64,000 bases of DNA from Bacteroidales bacterium UBA1374 (GTDB lineage Bacteria; Bacteroidota; Bacteroidia; Bacteroidales; UBA932). The stretch covers positions 62,001 through 126,000 of the forward strand of contig DBRG01000016.1 in the NCBI GenBank assembly GCA_002305545.1. Reading direction: 5' to 3'. Shown in pieces: positions 40,130 to 47,908 of the stretch. The notes under the pieces were generated by a model, which worked only from the letters and a program-made list of their open reading frames with translations, did no database searches and was not told the origin of the DNA. Within the stretch, counting starts at the first letter, position 1; the number at the start of each line of letters is the position of its first letter. Both the position numbers and the translations under genes were made by a program.

Positions 40130-40768
40130 ATGGAAGCGTTATACAAATCACCACTTTTTGAAGGCCTTGACCAACACACAATAGACTGCCTTCTGGATCA
40201 CAATTGCAGGGTGCGAAAATATCCGCCAGGAGAGCCGGTGGCTCTTCAGGGAGATGTCTATAAAGAATTGTTTATTGTAGATAAGGGATTGCTGCGTACA
40301 GAAATGACCGATGCCGAAGGGACCAGGGTAACCCTTGAAGAAATTATTGCACCGCGTACAGTAGCACCTGCCTTCCTTTTTGCATCAAACAACTGCCTTC
40401 CGGTCAGTATTTTTGCAGTCCAGCCTTCATCTGTGGTATCCATCCCCAAAAATAAGCTGATTACCATAATGCATAACGACAACAGAGTCCTTGAAAATTA
40501 TCTGCGAATTATATCCGACAGAAGCAGGTTTCTTTCTGACAGACTCCGGCTGATCAGCTTTGGAACCATTAAAAGCAAACTCAGGAGTTATTTCCTGGAA
40601 TTGACCCGGGACAATAGTTATGGTACTTTTACCATTCCTCATACCCACCAGGAATTGGCCGATATGTTTGGAGTTACAAGGCCTGCACTCTCCCGCGCCA
40701 TAAGGCAGCTGGAAGATTCGGGAATCATCAGAAGAAAAGAGGGACGCAGGTACGAATTGCTTCAATAA
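40130..40768 (+). CDS. Crp/Fnr family regulator, probable HcpR-type
   Basis: Regulator of 212 residues with a cyclic-nucleotide-binding-like beta roll (about 10-120, YPPGEPVALQGDVYKELFIVDKG), a dimer helix and a C-terminal winged helix (THQELADMFGVTRPALSRAIRQLEDSGII). No N-terminal cysteine cluster of the Fnr type is present. Its position opposite hcp suggests an HcpR-like role in sensing nitric oxide, as reported for Porphyromonas gingivalis HcpR; this is inference. I start at the ATG at 40130, not the TTG at 40121 inside the promoter box. Confidence 0.9.
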   Translation: MEALYKSPLFEGLDQHTIDCLLDHNCRVRKYPPGEPVALQGDVYKELFIVDKGLLRTEMTDAEGTRVTLEEIIAPRTVAPAFLFASNNCLPVSIFAVQPSSVVSIPKNKLITIMHNDNRVLENYLRIISDRSRFLSDRLRLISFGTIKSKLRSYFLELTRDNSYGTFTIPHTHQELADMFGVTRPALSRAIRQLEDSGIIRRKEGRRYELLQ

Positions 40769-40956
40769 TTTTCATATTCTTCCCACAACTCAGATTCCCT
40801 GGTATAAGCGTTCTCTAGAAAGGATTCCAGGTTTTCTTCCACAAAATCAGCAAATTCATCCATTTCACGGGATTTATCCATAAGAGATGCCTCTCTGGCC
40901 GATTGCGCCCTGTTCCTGTAATGATCAATTATTGCTTTTAATCTCTCTTGTTCCAT
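40762..40956 (-). CDS. Small acidic helical protein, unknown function
   Basis: A 64-residue frame with a good ATG, rich in Glu, Arg and Ala and predicted almost wholly helical (MEQERLKAIIDHYRNRAQSA to EEYENY). No membrane segment, signal or metal motif is seen. It overlaps the 3' end of the regulator by 7 bases. I do not recognise the family. Its strong amphipathic, low-complexity-free composition makes it likelier a real gene than a shadow, but this rests on composition alone. Confidence 0.55.
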   Translation of the reverse strand: MEQERLKAIIDHYRNRAQSAREASLMDKSREMDEFADFVEENLESFLENAYTRESELWEEYENY

Positions 40957-41133
40957 GGTTTGAATTTAAGCATAATTCCTGTATTCACCACCAGAGGCAT
41001 ACGTTCTCTGGACTAAATATACTATAATGAGGAACTCCTGGACAAAACGGGAAAAAACCCGGTAATCACATATACCTCTTTCATCAGGATAACGGGTGTA
41101 ACTGCTTAATTTTTCGTAATTCTCAAAAATACA

Positions 41134-41141
41134 TATCTTTG
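41134..41141 (+). promoter_or_regulatory. -7 promoter box of the first lipocalin gene
   Basis: TATCTTTG, 78 bases before the ATG at 41220, giving a leader of about 75 bases. This leader contains GGGACA...TGTC complementarity and ends in an A/T-only stretch before the ATG. Confidence 0.55.
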
Positions 41142-41219
41142 CGGCCTATTGTACAAGGGACAAAACCATAAGGGTGTCTTTGTTACATTTTTAGACGAAA
41201 TTTATATTTTAATATTATT

Positions 41220-41750
41220 ATGAAAATCATTCACGCTTTATTGACATGCAGTGCTTTGATAATTGCAGCAGGATGCGGGGCACAGAATCCGGAATTTAAC
41301 GTTACCATTGATGACACTGTAAAGGAACTGGACCTGGACAGTTACCTGGGAGACTGGTACGAGATAGCACGTTTTGACCACAGTTTTGAAAGGGGGCTGA
41401 CAAGAGCTAAGGCCAACTATACACTCAAGGATGACGGAACGGTCAGAGTTCTTAACACAGGCTACAAAGACGGAAAATACGACGAGGCTGAAGCCAAAGC
41501 GTACAGGCCTGATGACAAGTACCCGGGAGCACTCAGGGTATCCTTCTTCCTTTTCTTTTATTCTGACTACTGGGTACTGGATTTGGACGAAAACTACACT
41601 TTTGCCCTGATTGGAAGCAAAAAAGCAAAATTCCTGTGGATTCTGTCACGTACACCGGAAATGGCTCCGGCTGACCTGGACAGGGTCCTGAACAAGGCTC
41701 GTTCCCTGGGATACAATGTTGATAATCTTATCTGGGTTGAACACGATTAA
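41220..41750 (+). CDS. Lipocalin family lipoprotein (Blc-like), first copy
   Basis: Lipoprotein of 176 residues; the lipobox is IIAAGC. The lipocalin signature appears in YLGDWYEIARFD, followed by eight-strand barrel features such as KANYTLKDDGTVRVLN and DYWVLDLDENYTFALIGS and the closing helix. Bacterial outer-membrane lipocalins bind lysophospholipids or fatty acids during envelope stress; the ligand here is unknown. A thioredoxin-like gene follows after 79 bases and a second lipocalin lies 1.4 kb downstream. Confidence 0.93.
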   Translation: MKIIHALLTCSALIIAAGCGAQNPEFNVTIDDTVKELDLDSYLGDWYEIARFDHSFERGLTRAKANYTLKDDGTVRVLNTGYKDGKYDEAEAKAYRPDDKYPGALRVSFFLFFYSDYWVLDLDENYTFALIGSKKAKFLWILSRTPEMAPADLDRVLNKARSLGYNVDNLIWVEHD

Positions 41751-41829
41751 TTTCAACCCGGGAAGATTTGCCAACTAATAGTGGAAAACGGACATTGCCG
41801 GTTTTCTGAATAAACAGGATCTTTGCCTC

Positions 41830-42288
41830 ATGAAAACATTAATTACATTTCTGGCAATGCTCCCGGCGCTGGTGACTTATGGAATCAACGAAGGGGTCCC
41901 CGAAAAAACAAAAGAAAACAAGACAAAGATTATGGAACTCACAAAAGACGAATTCATCAAGCGCGTTTATAACTACGAAGCCAATCCCAACGAGTGGAAA
42001 TTTGAGGGAGACAAGCCCTGTGTGGTGGACTTCTACGCAACCTGGTGCGCTCCCTGCAAAATGCTTGCACCTTCGCTGGAAGAGCTGAACCAGGAATACA
42101 ATGGTCAGATCAATATTTACAAAGTAGATGTTGATAAATCACCCGAGCTGGCAGCGATTTTCGGAGTAAGGAGCGTACCTACCCTTTTATGGATACCTAT
42201 GGAAGGAAAACCCAGTGTTTCCCAGGGTGCCCTGCCAAAAAGCCAGCTTGAATCCATTATTACGAACACCTTGCTGAAAAAAGAATAG
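41830..42288 (+). CDS. Exported thioredoxin-family protein
   Basis: Protein of 152 residues with a signal peptide (about 1-18) and a thioredoxin fold at about 45-150. The redox motif is W-CAPC-K, intermediate between thioredoxin CGPC and other forms, and the cis-proline follows in VRSVPTLLW. It probably acts in the periplasm on disulfides. A GATCTTTG sequence 4 bases before the ATG is one base off the promoter consensus. Clustering with two lipocalins and an AraC regulator hints at a shared envelope-stress response, by position only. Confidence 0.92.
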   Translation: MKTLITFLAMLPALVTYGINEGVPEKTKENKTKIMELTKDEFIKRVYNYEANPNEWKFEGDKPCVVDFYATWCAPCKMLAPSLEELNQEYNGQINIYKVDVDKSPELAAIFGVRSVPTLLWIPMEGKPSVSQGALPKSQLESIITNTLLKKE

Positions 42289-42294
42289 GTTTCG

Positions 42295-42302
42295 TATCTT
42301 TG
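42295..42302 (+). promoter_or_regulatory. -7 promoter box of the AraC/lipocalin pair
   Basis: TATCTTTG ending 5 bases before the ATG at 42308; near-leaderless. Confidence 0.6.
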
Positions 42303-42307
42303 CGCAT

Positions 42308-43144
42308 ATGGAATATGCGTGTATTACTCCATTGCAGGGGAGTCTGGTAATCACCGATGATTTGCATAACAACGAATCGCTTCTGCAAAATAAAGACCTG
42401 TATAAGTTCATATGGGTTCTGGAGGGATCACTAGATCTTACTATTGACCACATGGGAATAAACCTGGTAAAAAACCAGGTTATTCCCTTATCCAATATTC
42501 ACCATATCCGGTTTTCCCGCATTTCGGGAAAATACATTTCCATCCTTTTCAACAGCAATTTTTATTGCATTTTCAAATCGGACAATGAAGTGTCTTGTAA
42601 CGGATTCCTTTTTGCAGGCTATTCCAATCCCCTGCTAATGCAATTGACAGACAACCAGGCACTCGCTCTTGATAGGATCGTTTCTGATATACGGCTGGAA
42701 TACAAAGAGGATGACTCCCTGAAAGAAGAGATGCTTCGACTTCATTTAGAGCGGTTTATCATTTCCTGTACACGTATGGCCAGGAATAAATACGCCATTG
42801 AGGCCGGAAATGAATCAGCCTTTTACCTGTTTCGTAAATATGTCATTCTTGTAGACGCAAATTTCAAAGAAAAGAAGAAAGTCAGGGATTATGCGCAGCT
42901 GCTTAACCGGTCACCCAAGACGCTGACCAACCTTTTTTCCATGTACAAGCTGCCTACGCCCCTTCATATAATTCAGGAACGTATAGAGGCAGAAGCAAAA
43001 CGCCTATTGCTTTACAGCAATATGAACGCTAAAGAAATTGCCCATATCCTTGGTTTTGAGGAAATTTCTTCTTTCAGCCGCTTTTTTAAAAGGATTTCAG
43101 GAAATACCATTACAGAATTCCGCAATCAATACAAGGAACGATGA
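42308..43144 (+). CDS. AraC family regulator translated with lipocalin
   Basis: Regulator of 278 residues. The N-terminal ~150 residues resemble a cupin-like sensor (FIWVLEGSLDLTIDHMG), and the C-terminal domain has two helix-turn-helix units, the second being NAKEIAHILGFEEISSFSRFFKRISG. It starts 19 bases after the thioredoxin gene and overlaps the second lipocalin gene by an ATGA, so regulator and lipocalin are made together. It likely controls this cluster. Confidence 0.92.
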   Translation: MEYACITPLQGSLVITDDLHNNESLLQNKDLYKFIWVLEGSLDLTIDHMGINLVKNQVIPLSNIHHIRFSRISGKYISILFNSNFYCIFKSDNEVSCNGFLFAGYSNPLLMQLTDNQALALDRIVSDIRLEYKEDDSLKEEMLRLHLERFIISCTRMARNKYAIEAGNESAFYLFRKYVILVDANFKEKKKVRDYAQLLNRSPKTLTNLFSMYKLPTPLHIIQERIEAEAKRLLLYSNMNAKEIAHILGFEEISSFSRFFKRISGNTITEFRNQYKER

Positions 43145-43686
43145 AAAAATTCTATCATAAAGGTCCACTTCTGATTTCTTGCATCCTGCTATTAGCCTGT
43201 ACCGGATGTATTCTGAAAGAACCGGTTATTTTTGGAAAAAACGCTATTAAACAGTTAGATGTGGAGCAACTTATGGGCAGTTGGCATGAAGTGGCACAAT
43301 CGGGAAGGCCTGAACGTAAAATGATCGCAGCTGTAAATATAGAGACTTCCATTAACGATAAGGGAATAATCCGCCTTGATATTAAAAAGAACAAGTTTAC
43401 TCCTTACGGGCCATATACTGAAGTAAGGGGAAAAGCCAAATGGAACCCTGATTATCCGGGTATTTTGAAATGCTCTCTTTACATGAATTTTTTCAGGGAA
43501 TATTATATTTTGTATCTGGATCCGGATAATACAACTACCCTGATCTGCAACAGGGCGGCAACCAGGTTCTGGGTTTTTTCAAAACATATGTCTCTGTCAG
43601 AGAATCAAATAGCCGGAATTATTCAAAAAATGGAAAGTGTTGGATTTGATCCTGACAAGCTTATCTGGCACCCGGCTTATTTTTGA
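43141..43686 (+). CDS. Lipocalin family lipoprotein, second copy
   Basis: Lipoprotein of 181 residues; lipobox LACTGC. The lipocalin motif is LMGSWHEVAQSG, and segments NPDYPGILKCSLYMNFFREYYILYLD and RFWVFSKHMSLSENQ match the first copy in order and spacing, showing common descent with strong divergence. It begins inside the stop of the AraC gene (ATGA). Its end overlaps the convergent phosphohexomutase by 10 bases. Confidence 0.9.
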   Translation: MKKFYHKGPLLISCILLLACTGCILKEPVIFGKNAIKQLDVEQLMGSWHEVAQSGRPERKMIAAVNIETSINDKGIIRLDIKKNKFTPYGPYTEVRGKAKWNPDYPGILKCSLYMNFFREYYILYLDPDNTTTLICNRAATRFWVFSKHMSLSENQIAGIIQKMESVGFDPDKLIWHPAYF

Positions 43687-45401
43687 AAAATCCCATGCAG
43701 AGCTGCCAGTTTTTCATTCACCAGGCTTTCTGTCTCCAGGTAGGCAGCCGCTGAAGCCAGTTTTGACCTTACCCCATAATAATACTTGATCTTTGGTTCC
43801 GTTCCCGAAGGTCTGACTGTTACAACAGTATTATCGGCACAGATAAACTGTATAACATCTGATTGGGGCAGGTTGATCCGGTACCTCAGGTCGCTGACCA
43901 TGTCAACTGTTTCACTTCTTTTATAATCGTGAATAAGGACCACGGGTGATCCCAGTAACTGTTGAGGCGGATTCTCCCTCAGCCCTTTCATGATGCTTTT
44001 GATCTGCTCCATTCCGTCCTTGCCTTTGAGTGTTCTGGAGACCATCCGTTCCTTAAAGTAGCCAAAACGAAGGTATACTTCCTTAAGCAAATCGTACAGC
44101 GTTTTTCCCCTGGCAGCAGCCCAGCAGGCAACCTCGGACACCAGGACGCTGCTTACCACAGCATCTTTGTCTCGAACAAATTCACCTACATTGAATCCGT
44201 AACTTTCTTCCCCTCCGCATATAAAGACTTTTTTTCCTTCGTTTTTGCGGATTACTTCGGCTATGTATTTAAATCCCGTCAGGACGTTAAAACATTCCAC
44301 ATGATAGTGATCTGCAAGTACCTGCATCAGGTCTGTGGTAACAATGGTTTTCACAATATATTCCTTCCCCTTGAGACGTCCGGCTTCGTTCCATTTCTCC
44401 AGCAGGTAATAAGTAAGCAATACAGCCAGCTGATTCCCGTTCAACAACACCATGTTCCCATCCTGATCACGAACTGCCACACCTATCCGGTCACTGTCGG
44501 GGTCGGTGGCCATCACCAGTTGGGCAGCTGTTTCCGTAGCCCTCTTAATAGCCAGTTTCAACGCTTCGGGTTCTTCCGGGTTGGGTGAAACCACCGTTGG
44601 AAAATTCCCGTCCGTGACCTCCTGTTCCGGGACGCGAAGCAGATTGGTAAATCCCATCCTTTCCATAGCCATGGGAATAATGTGAACACCTGTTCCGTGC
44701 AATGGGGTATATACCATCTTGATGTCTTTGTGCTTATTGATTTCCAAGGGACTAAGGTTTACCAGGCTCAGAATGGCATCAAGGTAGGCTTTGTCCATTT
44801 CTATACCTATTTTGACAATCTTCCCCGCCCCACCCATAAAACTTACCATGTCCGGTGAAGTCACGTTCCTTACCTGTTCTATGATCAAGGCATCATGGGG
44901 AGCAACCACCTGTGCCCCGTCATTGCCGTATACTTTGTATCCGTTGTATTCTTTTGGATTATGACTGGCCGTGATCATAACCCCTATATGACATTCCAGT
45001 TTTCTTACGGCAAAGCTCAGTTCGGGCGTTGGTCTGAGTGCGTCAAAAAGATATACTGTAAAATCATTGGCAGCAAGCACTCGGGCAGTAATGTCTGCAA
45101 ACTCGGGTGACTGGTTTCTACAGTCAAAAGCAATTGCTGCCTTATGTGGGCCGGGGTACGTTTTTTTTACATAATTGGCCAATCCCTGGGTGACCATTCC
45201 TACGGTATACCTGTTCATCCGGTTGGTGCCCACTCCCATGATGCCCCTCAATCCCCCGGTGCCGAATTCCAGGTTGCGGTAAAATGAATCTTCGAGCAGA
45301 GCAGGATCCTCTTTCATGAGCCTGAGGATTTCCGTTCTCGTTTGTTCGTCGTACGATGGGCTGAGCCATTGCCTGGCTTTATCCATAATGTTTGTTTCCA
45401 T
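43677..45401 (-). CDS. Phospho-sugar mutase (phosphoglucomutase/phosphomannomutase)
   Basis: Cytoplasmic enzyme of 574 residues of the alpha-D-phosphohexomutase superfamily, moving phosphate between C1 and C6 of glucose or mannose. The phosphoserine loop is ITASHNPKEYNGYK, the metal loop is TDPDSDRIG, the sugar-binding loop is CGGEESYGF and the phosphate-binding loop is RPSGTEPKIKYY. Length fits the PgcA-like long form. It follows the RfbD-like gene by 7 bases, linking it to nucleotide-sugar supply. Confidence 0.95.
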   Translation of the reverse strand: METNIMDKARQWLSPSYDEQTRTEILRLMKEDPALLEDSFYRNLEFGTGGLRGIMGVGTNRMNRYTVGMVTQGLANYVKKTYPGPHKAAIAFDCRNQSPEFADITARVLAANDFTVYLFDALRPTPELSFAVRKLECHIGVMITASHNPKEYNGYKVYGNDGAQVVAPHDALIIEQVRNVTSPDMVSFMGGAGKIVKIGIEMDKAYLDAILSLVNLSPLEINKHKDIKMVYTPLHGTGVHIIPMAMERMGFTNLLRVPEQEVTDGNFPTVVSPNPEEPEALKLAIKRATETAAQLVMATDPDSDRIGVAVRDQDGNMVLLNGNQLAVLLTYYLLEKWNEAGRLKGKEYIVKTIVTTDLMQVLADHYHVECFNVLTGFKYIAEVIRKNEGKKVFICGGEESYGFNVGEFVRDKDAVVSSVLVSEVACWAAARGKTLYDLLKEVYLRFGYFKERMVSRTLKGKDGMEQIKSIMKGLRENPPQQLLGSPVVLIHDYKRSETVDMVSDLRYRINLPQSDVIQFICADNTVVTVRPSGTEPKIKYYYGVRSKLASAAAYLETESLVNEKLAALHGIFQK

Positions 45402-45408
45402 ATCTTAT

Positions 45409-46263
45409 TCAAATAATATTATCAATTCCTTCCTGCCAATGGGGGATCACCATTCCAGTCAATTGTGCTATTTTTTCAGGGCTCATAACTGTATAGACAG
45501 GTCTCGGCGCCCCGCCCGGAACCTCGGCATACATGGGCAGAACCATTGCCGGAGAGGCTTCCGGATCATTTTTGAGGATCATCTCCCGTATTCTGCAGGC
45601 AAAGGCATAACGGGTACAGCCTCCGCCTGTATTGGTGAAGTGGAACAGTCCGTTATGAACGTTTGCCCCTATCAGGGCAAACAGGCCGTTGACCAGATCG
45701 TGCGCATAGGTGGGAGAATTGGTTTGCAGCGTATCTACATACAGCGGTTCTGACTGTGAGCGAAGCAACCCGGGTATGGCTGCAAGAAAATTCCTGGAAT
45801 GACGGGAATAAACCCAGCTGGTACGTACGACAATCCCACGGGAGTAAGACAGGACAATGAGTTCCCCTGCCCTTTTGGAAGCTCCGTAAGTGTTTACCGG
45901 AGCCGGAAGATCATCTTCTGTATAAGGTGTCCTTTTGGTTCCGTCAAAAACATAATCGGTAGACAAGTGAATGAGTGTTGTTCCCGTTTTCCGGCAGGCC
46001 TCTGCCATACCTTCCAGACAACCCGCATTCAACAAAAAAGCTGCTTCGGGTTCTTTCTCGGCCTGGTCAACATGGGTAAAGGCTGCCGTATTAATTAAAT
46101 ACTCGGGCTTCAGGGATGATAGACAATCCATAAGAGCCTGTTTGTCAAGTATATTCAACTCGTGTCGTGAATAGGCTGCCAATTCCATCCTGCTTTGCCC
46201 CGAGGCAAGCTGTTGTACGATCCTGCCCACCCCTCCGCTGGCTCCGGTAAGAACTACTTTCAT
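45409..46263 (-). CDS. dTDP-4-dehydrorhamnose reductase-like SDR protein
   Basis: Extended short-chain dehydrogenase of 284 residues resembling RfbD/RmlD, which makes dTDP-L-rhamnose. The NAD(P) motif is LTGASGGVGRIV, and the catalytic Ser-Tyr-Lys set is in HLSTDYVFDG and PVNTYGASKRAGE. The ATG at 46263 gives the correct N-terminus; the longer frame to 46416 would run through the promoter region and the neighbouring gene. Other rhamnose genes are not in the window, so the exact sugar is not certain. Confidence 0.88.
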   Translation of the reverse strand: MKVVLTGASGGVGRIVQQLASGQSRMELAAYSRHELNILDKQALMDCLSSLKPEYLINTAAFTHVDQAEKEPEAAFLLNAGCLEGMAEACRKTGTTLIHLSTDYVFDGTKRTPYTEDDLPAPVNTYGASKRAGELIVLSYSRGIVVRTSWVYSRHSRNFLAAIPGLLRSQSEPLYVDTLQTNSPTYAHDLVNGLFALIGANVHNGLFHFTNTGGGCTRYAFACRIREMILKNDPEASPAMVLPMYAEVPGGAPRPVYTVMSPEKIAQLTGMVIPHWQEGIDNII

Positions 46264-46268
46264 AATTG

Positions 46269-46276
46269 CAAAGGTA
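46269..46276 (-). promoter_or_regulatory. -7 promoter box of the RfbD-like gene
   Basis: Minus-strand TACCTTTG ending 5 bases before the ATG at 46263. It is divergent from the GT39 box 35 bases away, so both genes of the pair are predicted leaderless. Confidence 0.6.
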
Positions 46277-46311
46277 TTAAAAATGAAGGTACACCGTACA
46301 CTGCGCTTTAC

Positions 46312-46319
46312 TATCTTTG
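46312..46319 (+). promoter_or_regulatory. -7 promoter box of the GT39 gene
   Basis: TATCTTTG ending 5 bases before the ATG at 46325. Confidence 0.6.
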
Positions 46320-46324
46320 TTTTA

Positions 46325-47908
46325 ATGAAAAGGGAATACAGGAAAAGGATGATCCTGCTGATGGCTGTCTCGCTGCTTGCCAGAATCATAGTTGCTGCCA
46401 TTACGGAACTGGGCAATGATGAGGTGTATTACTGGACCTATGCCTTGTTCCCTGACTGGAGCCATTTTGACCACCCTCCAATGCTGGGATGGATCATACA
46501 GCTTTTTACCTTCAATCTAAGATGGGACAGTTCGTTTGCCCTGCGTCTGCCATCACTTGTTCTGGGGACTTTAAACACCTGGCTCATCTACCGCCTGGGG
46601 TACCTTGTCAAAGGTCCGAAAACCGGCTGGTATGGTGCCCTGCTGTACACCGGTTCGCTATATGCTGCCATCATGGCAGGGACATTCATTCTGCCCGATA
46701 CCCCGCTCAGCACTTTTTACCTGGCAGCCTTATGCAGCTTTTTCAAGGCGTTTGGACTTGGTTCATACGGACAGGAAAAAGAGGCACCCGTGCATTTCCT
46801 GTGGGCCGGTCTTTTTACCGGGCTGGCCATGCTCAGCAAATATACCGGCATTTTTCTCTGGGTAGGAGCCATCCTTTACATGATACTATACCGGAGGAAA
46901 ACTTTACGAGAGCCCCGGTTATGGGCCGGAATGGCAGTTTCTCTGCTTCTGTTTCTGCCTGTATTGATCTGGAACCTGTCTCAAGACATGTCCAGTTTTG
47001 CTTTTCATTCGGAACGCATATCATTTTTTGGGGAAGGCCTCAAACCTTTATATTTCATAAGGGAAATCTCCGGATCGTTCCTGTACAACAATCCAGTGAA
47101 TGTTTTTCTGGTAATCTGGTCTGTAATTTTTTACATTAGGCAAAGACGGAAAATAGGAACCGCGATGCTGCCTGTGGAACCGGACTCATTCCGTATGATC
47201 ATGACCCAATCGTTGCCCCTTATAGCCCTGTTCCTGTTATTTTCGCTTTTCAGGGAGACCCTGCCTCACTGGAGTGCTCCTGCATACTTTTCCCTGATGC
47301 TGCTGGCTGCAGCAGTGGTTGATCACACAGACCTGCGTTGGCCCGCAGTGTTGTCTCCTGCAGTTCTTGCTGTTATGGTGCTATTGTCAATCGTTCAAAT
47401 CAGGACCGGGTTCATTCCGTTAAGGGAATTAACCGAATCCGGGGAAGTATCCCCTGAAGATCCCTTCAGGGAGCTGGGACGGCATGATTTTACGCTGGAT
47501 ATGTACGGATGGAAACAATTGGGAGATCATTTCAAACAATTGAAAGCAAACCAGGAGGCACTATATATGGAAAGCGGGGGCAGCCAGGGAATGCCATTGG
47601 GCAGTGCCGTTCTGGCAACACGCTGGTTTCCCGGCGCTCACCTGGATTATTATGTGGCCCGTCCGGCCGGTACAGTTGTCAAAACAACGGGGCCACTGCA
47701 TAAAACCCATAAATACGAACAGATCACCAGGAAAAGAGGGGGGATAACTCCTGGAGAACAAATGTATTATATTGAATCAAGCCGTTTCCCGGAAAATCTT
47801 TCCGGGACCGTTCCCCTGGATACTTTTTTTGTGCACCGGTCGGGTAGACCGGTGATCCGGTATGTGGTCCACCGGATCACAGGCATAACCGACTTCAGGG
47901 CAGAGTGA
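46325..47908 (+). CDS. GT39/ArnT-like membrane glycosyltransferase
   Basis: Integral membrane protein of 527 residues with about ten membrane helices, of the dolichyl-phosphate-mannose-protein mannosyltransferase/ArnT superfamily (GT-C fold). The first periplasmic loop carries the catalytic Asp-Glu in LGNDEVYYWTYA and the SHFDHPPMLG motif. These enzymes move a sugar from a polyprenyl-phosphate carrier to lipid or protein. I start at the ATG at 46325; the frame to 46283 would cross the promoter. It is divergent from the RfbD-like gene and overlaps GH3 by 14 bases at its end. Confidence 0.9.
   Translation: MKREYRKRMILLMAVSLLARIIVAAITELGNDEVYYWTYALFPDWSHFDHPPMLGWIIQLFTFNLRWDSSFALRLPSLVLGTLNTWLIYRLGYLVKGPKTGWYGALLYTGSLYAAIMAGTFILPDTPLSTFYLAALCSFFKAFGLGSYGQEKEAPVHFLWAGLFTGLAMLSKYTGIFLWVGAILYMILYRRKTLREPRLWAGMAVSLLLFLPVLIWNLSQDMSSFAFHSERISFFGEGLKPLYFIREISGSFLYNNPVNVFLVIWSVIFYIRQRRKIGTAMLPVEPDSFRMIMTQSLPLIALFLLFSLFRETLPHWSAPAYFSLMLLAAAVVDHTDLRWPAVLSPAVLAVMVLLSIVQIRTGFIPLRELTESGEVSPEDPFRELGRHDFTLDMYGWKQLGDHFKQLKANQEALYMESGGSQGMPLGSAVLATRWFPGAHLDYYVARPAGTVVKTTGPLHKTHKYEQITRKRGGITPGEQMYYIESSRFPENLSGTVPLDTFFVHRSGRPVIRYVVHRITGITDFRAE

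Noticed and set aside
40957..41219. Riboswitch upstream of the first lipocalin
   Set aside because: There is a CCAGAG/CTCTGG hairpin at 40991-41011 but it lies upstream of the promoter box, and the leader has no recognisable riboswitch core.
46264..46416. 51-residue N-terminal extension of the RfbD-like protein
   Set aside because: The extension crosses two promoter boxes and the divergent GT39 start; the SDR nucleotide motif begins right after the ATG at 46263.
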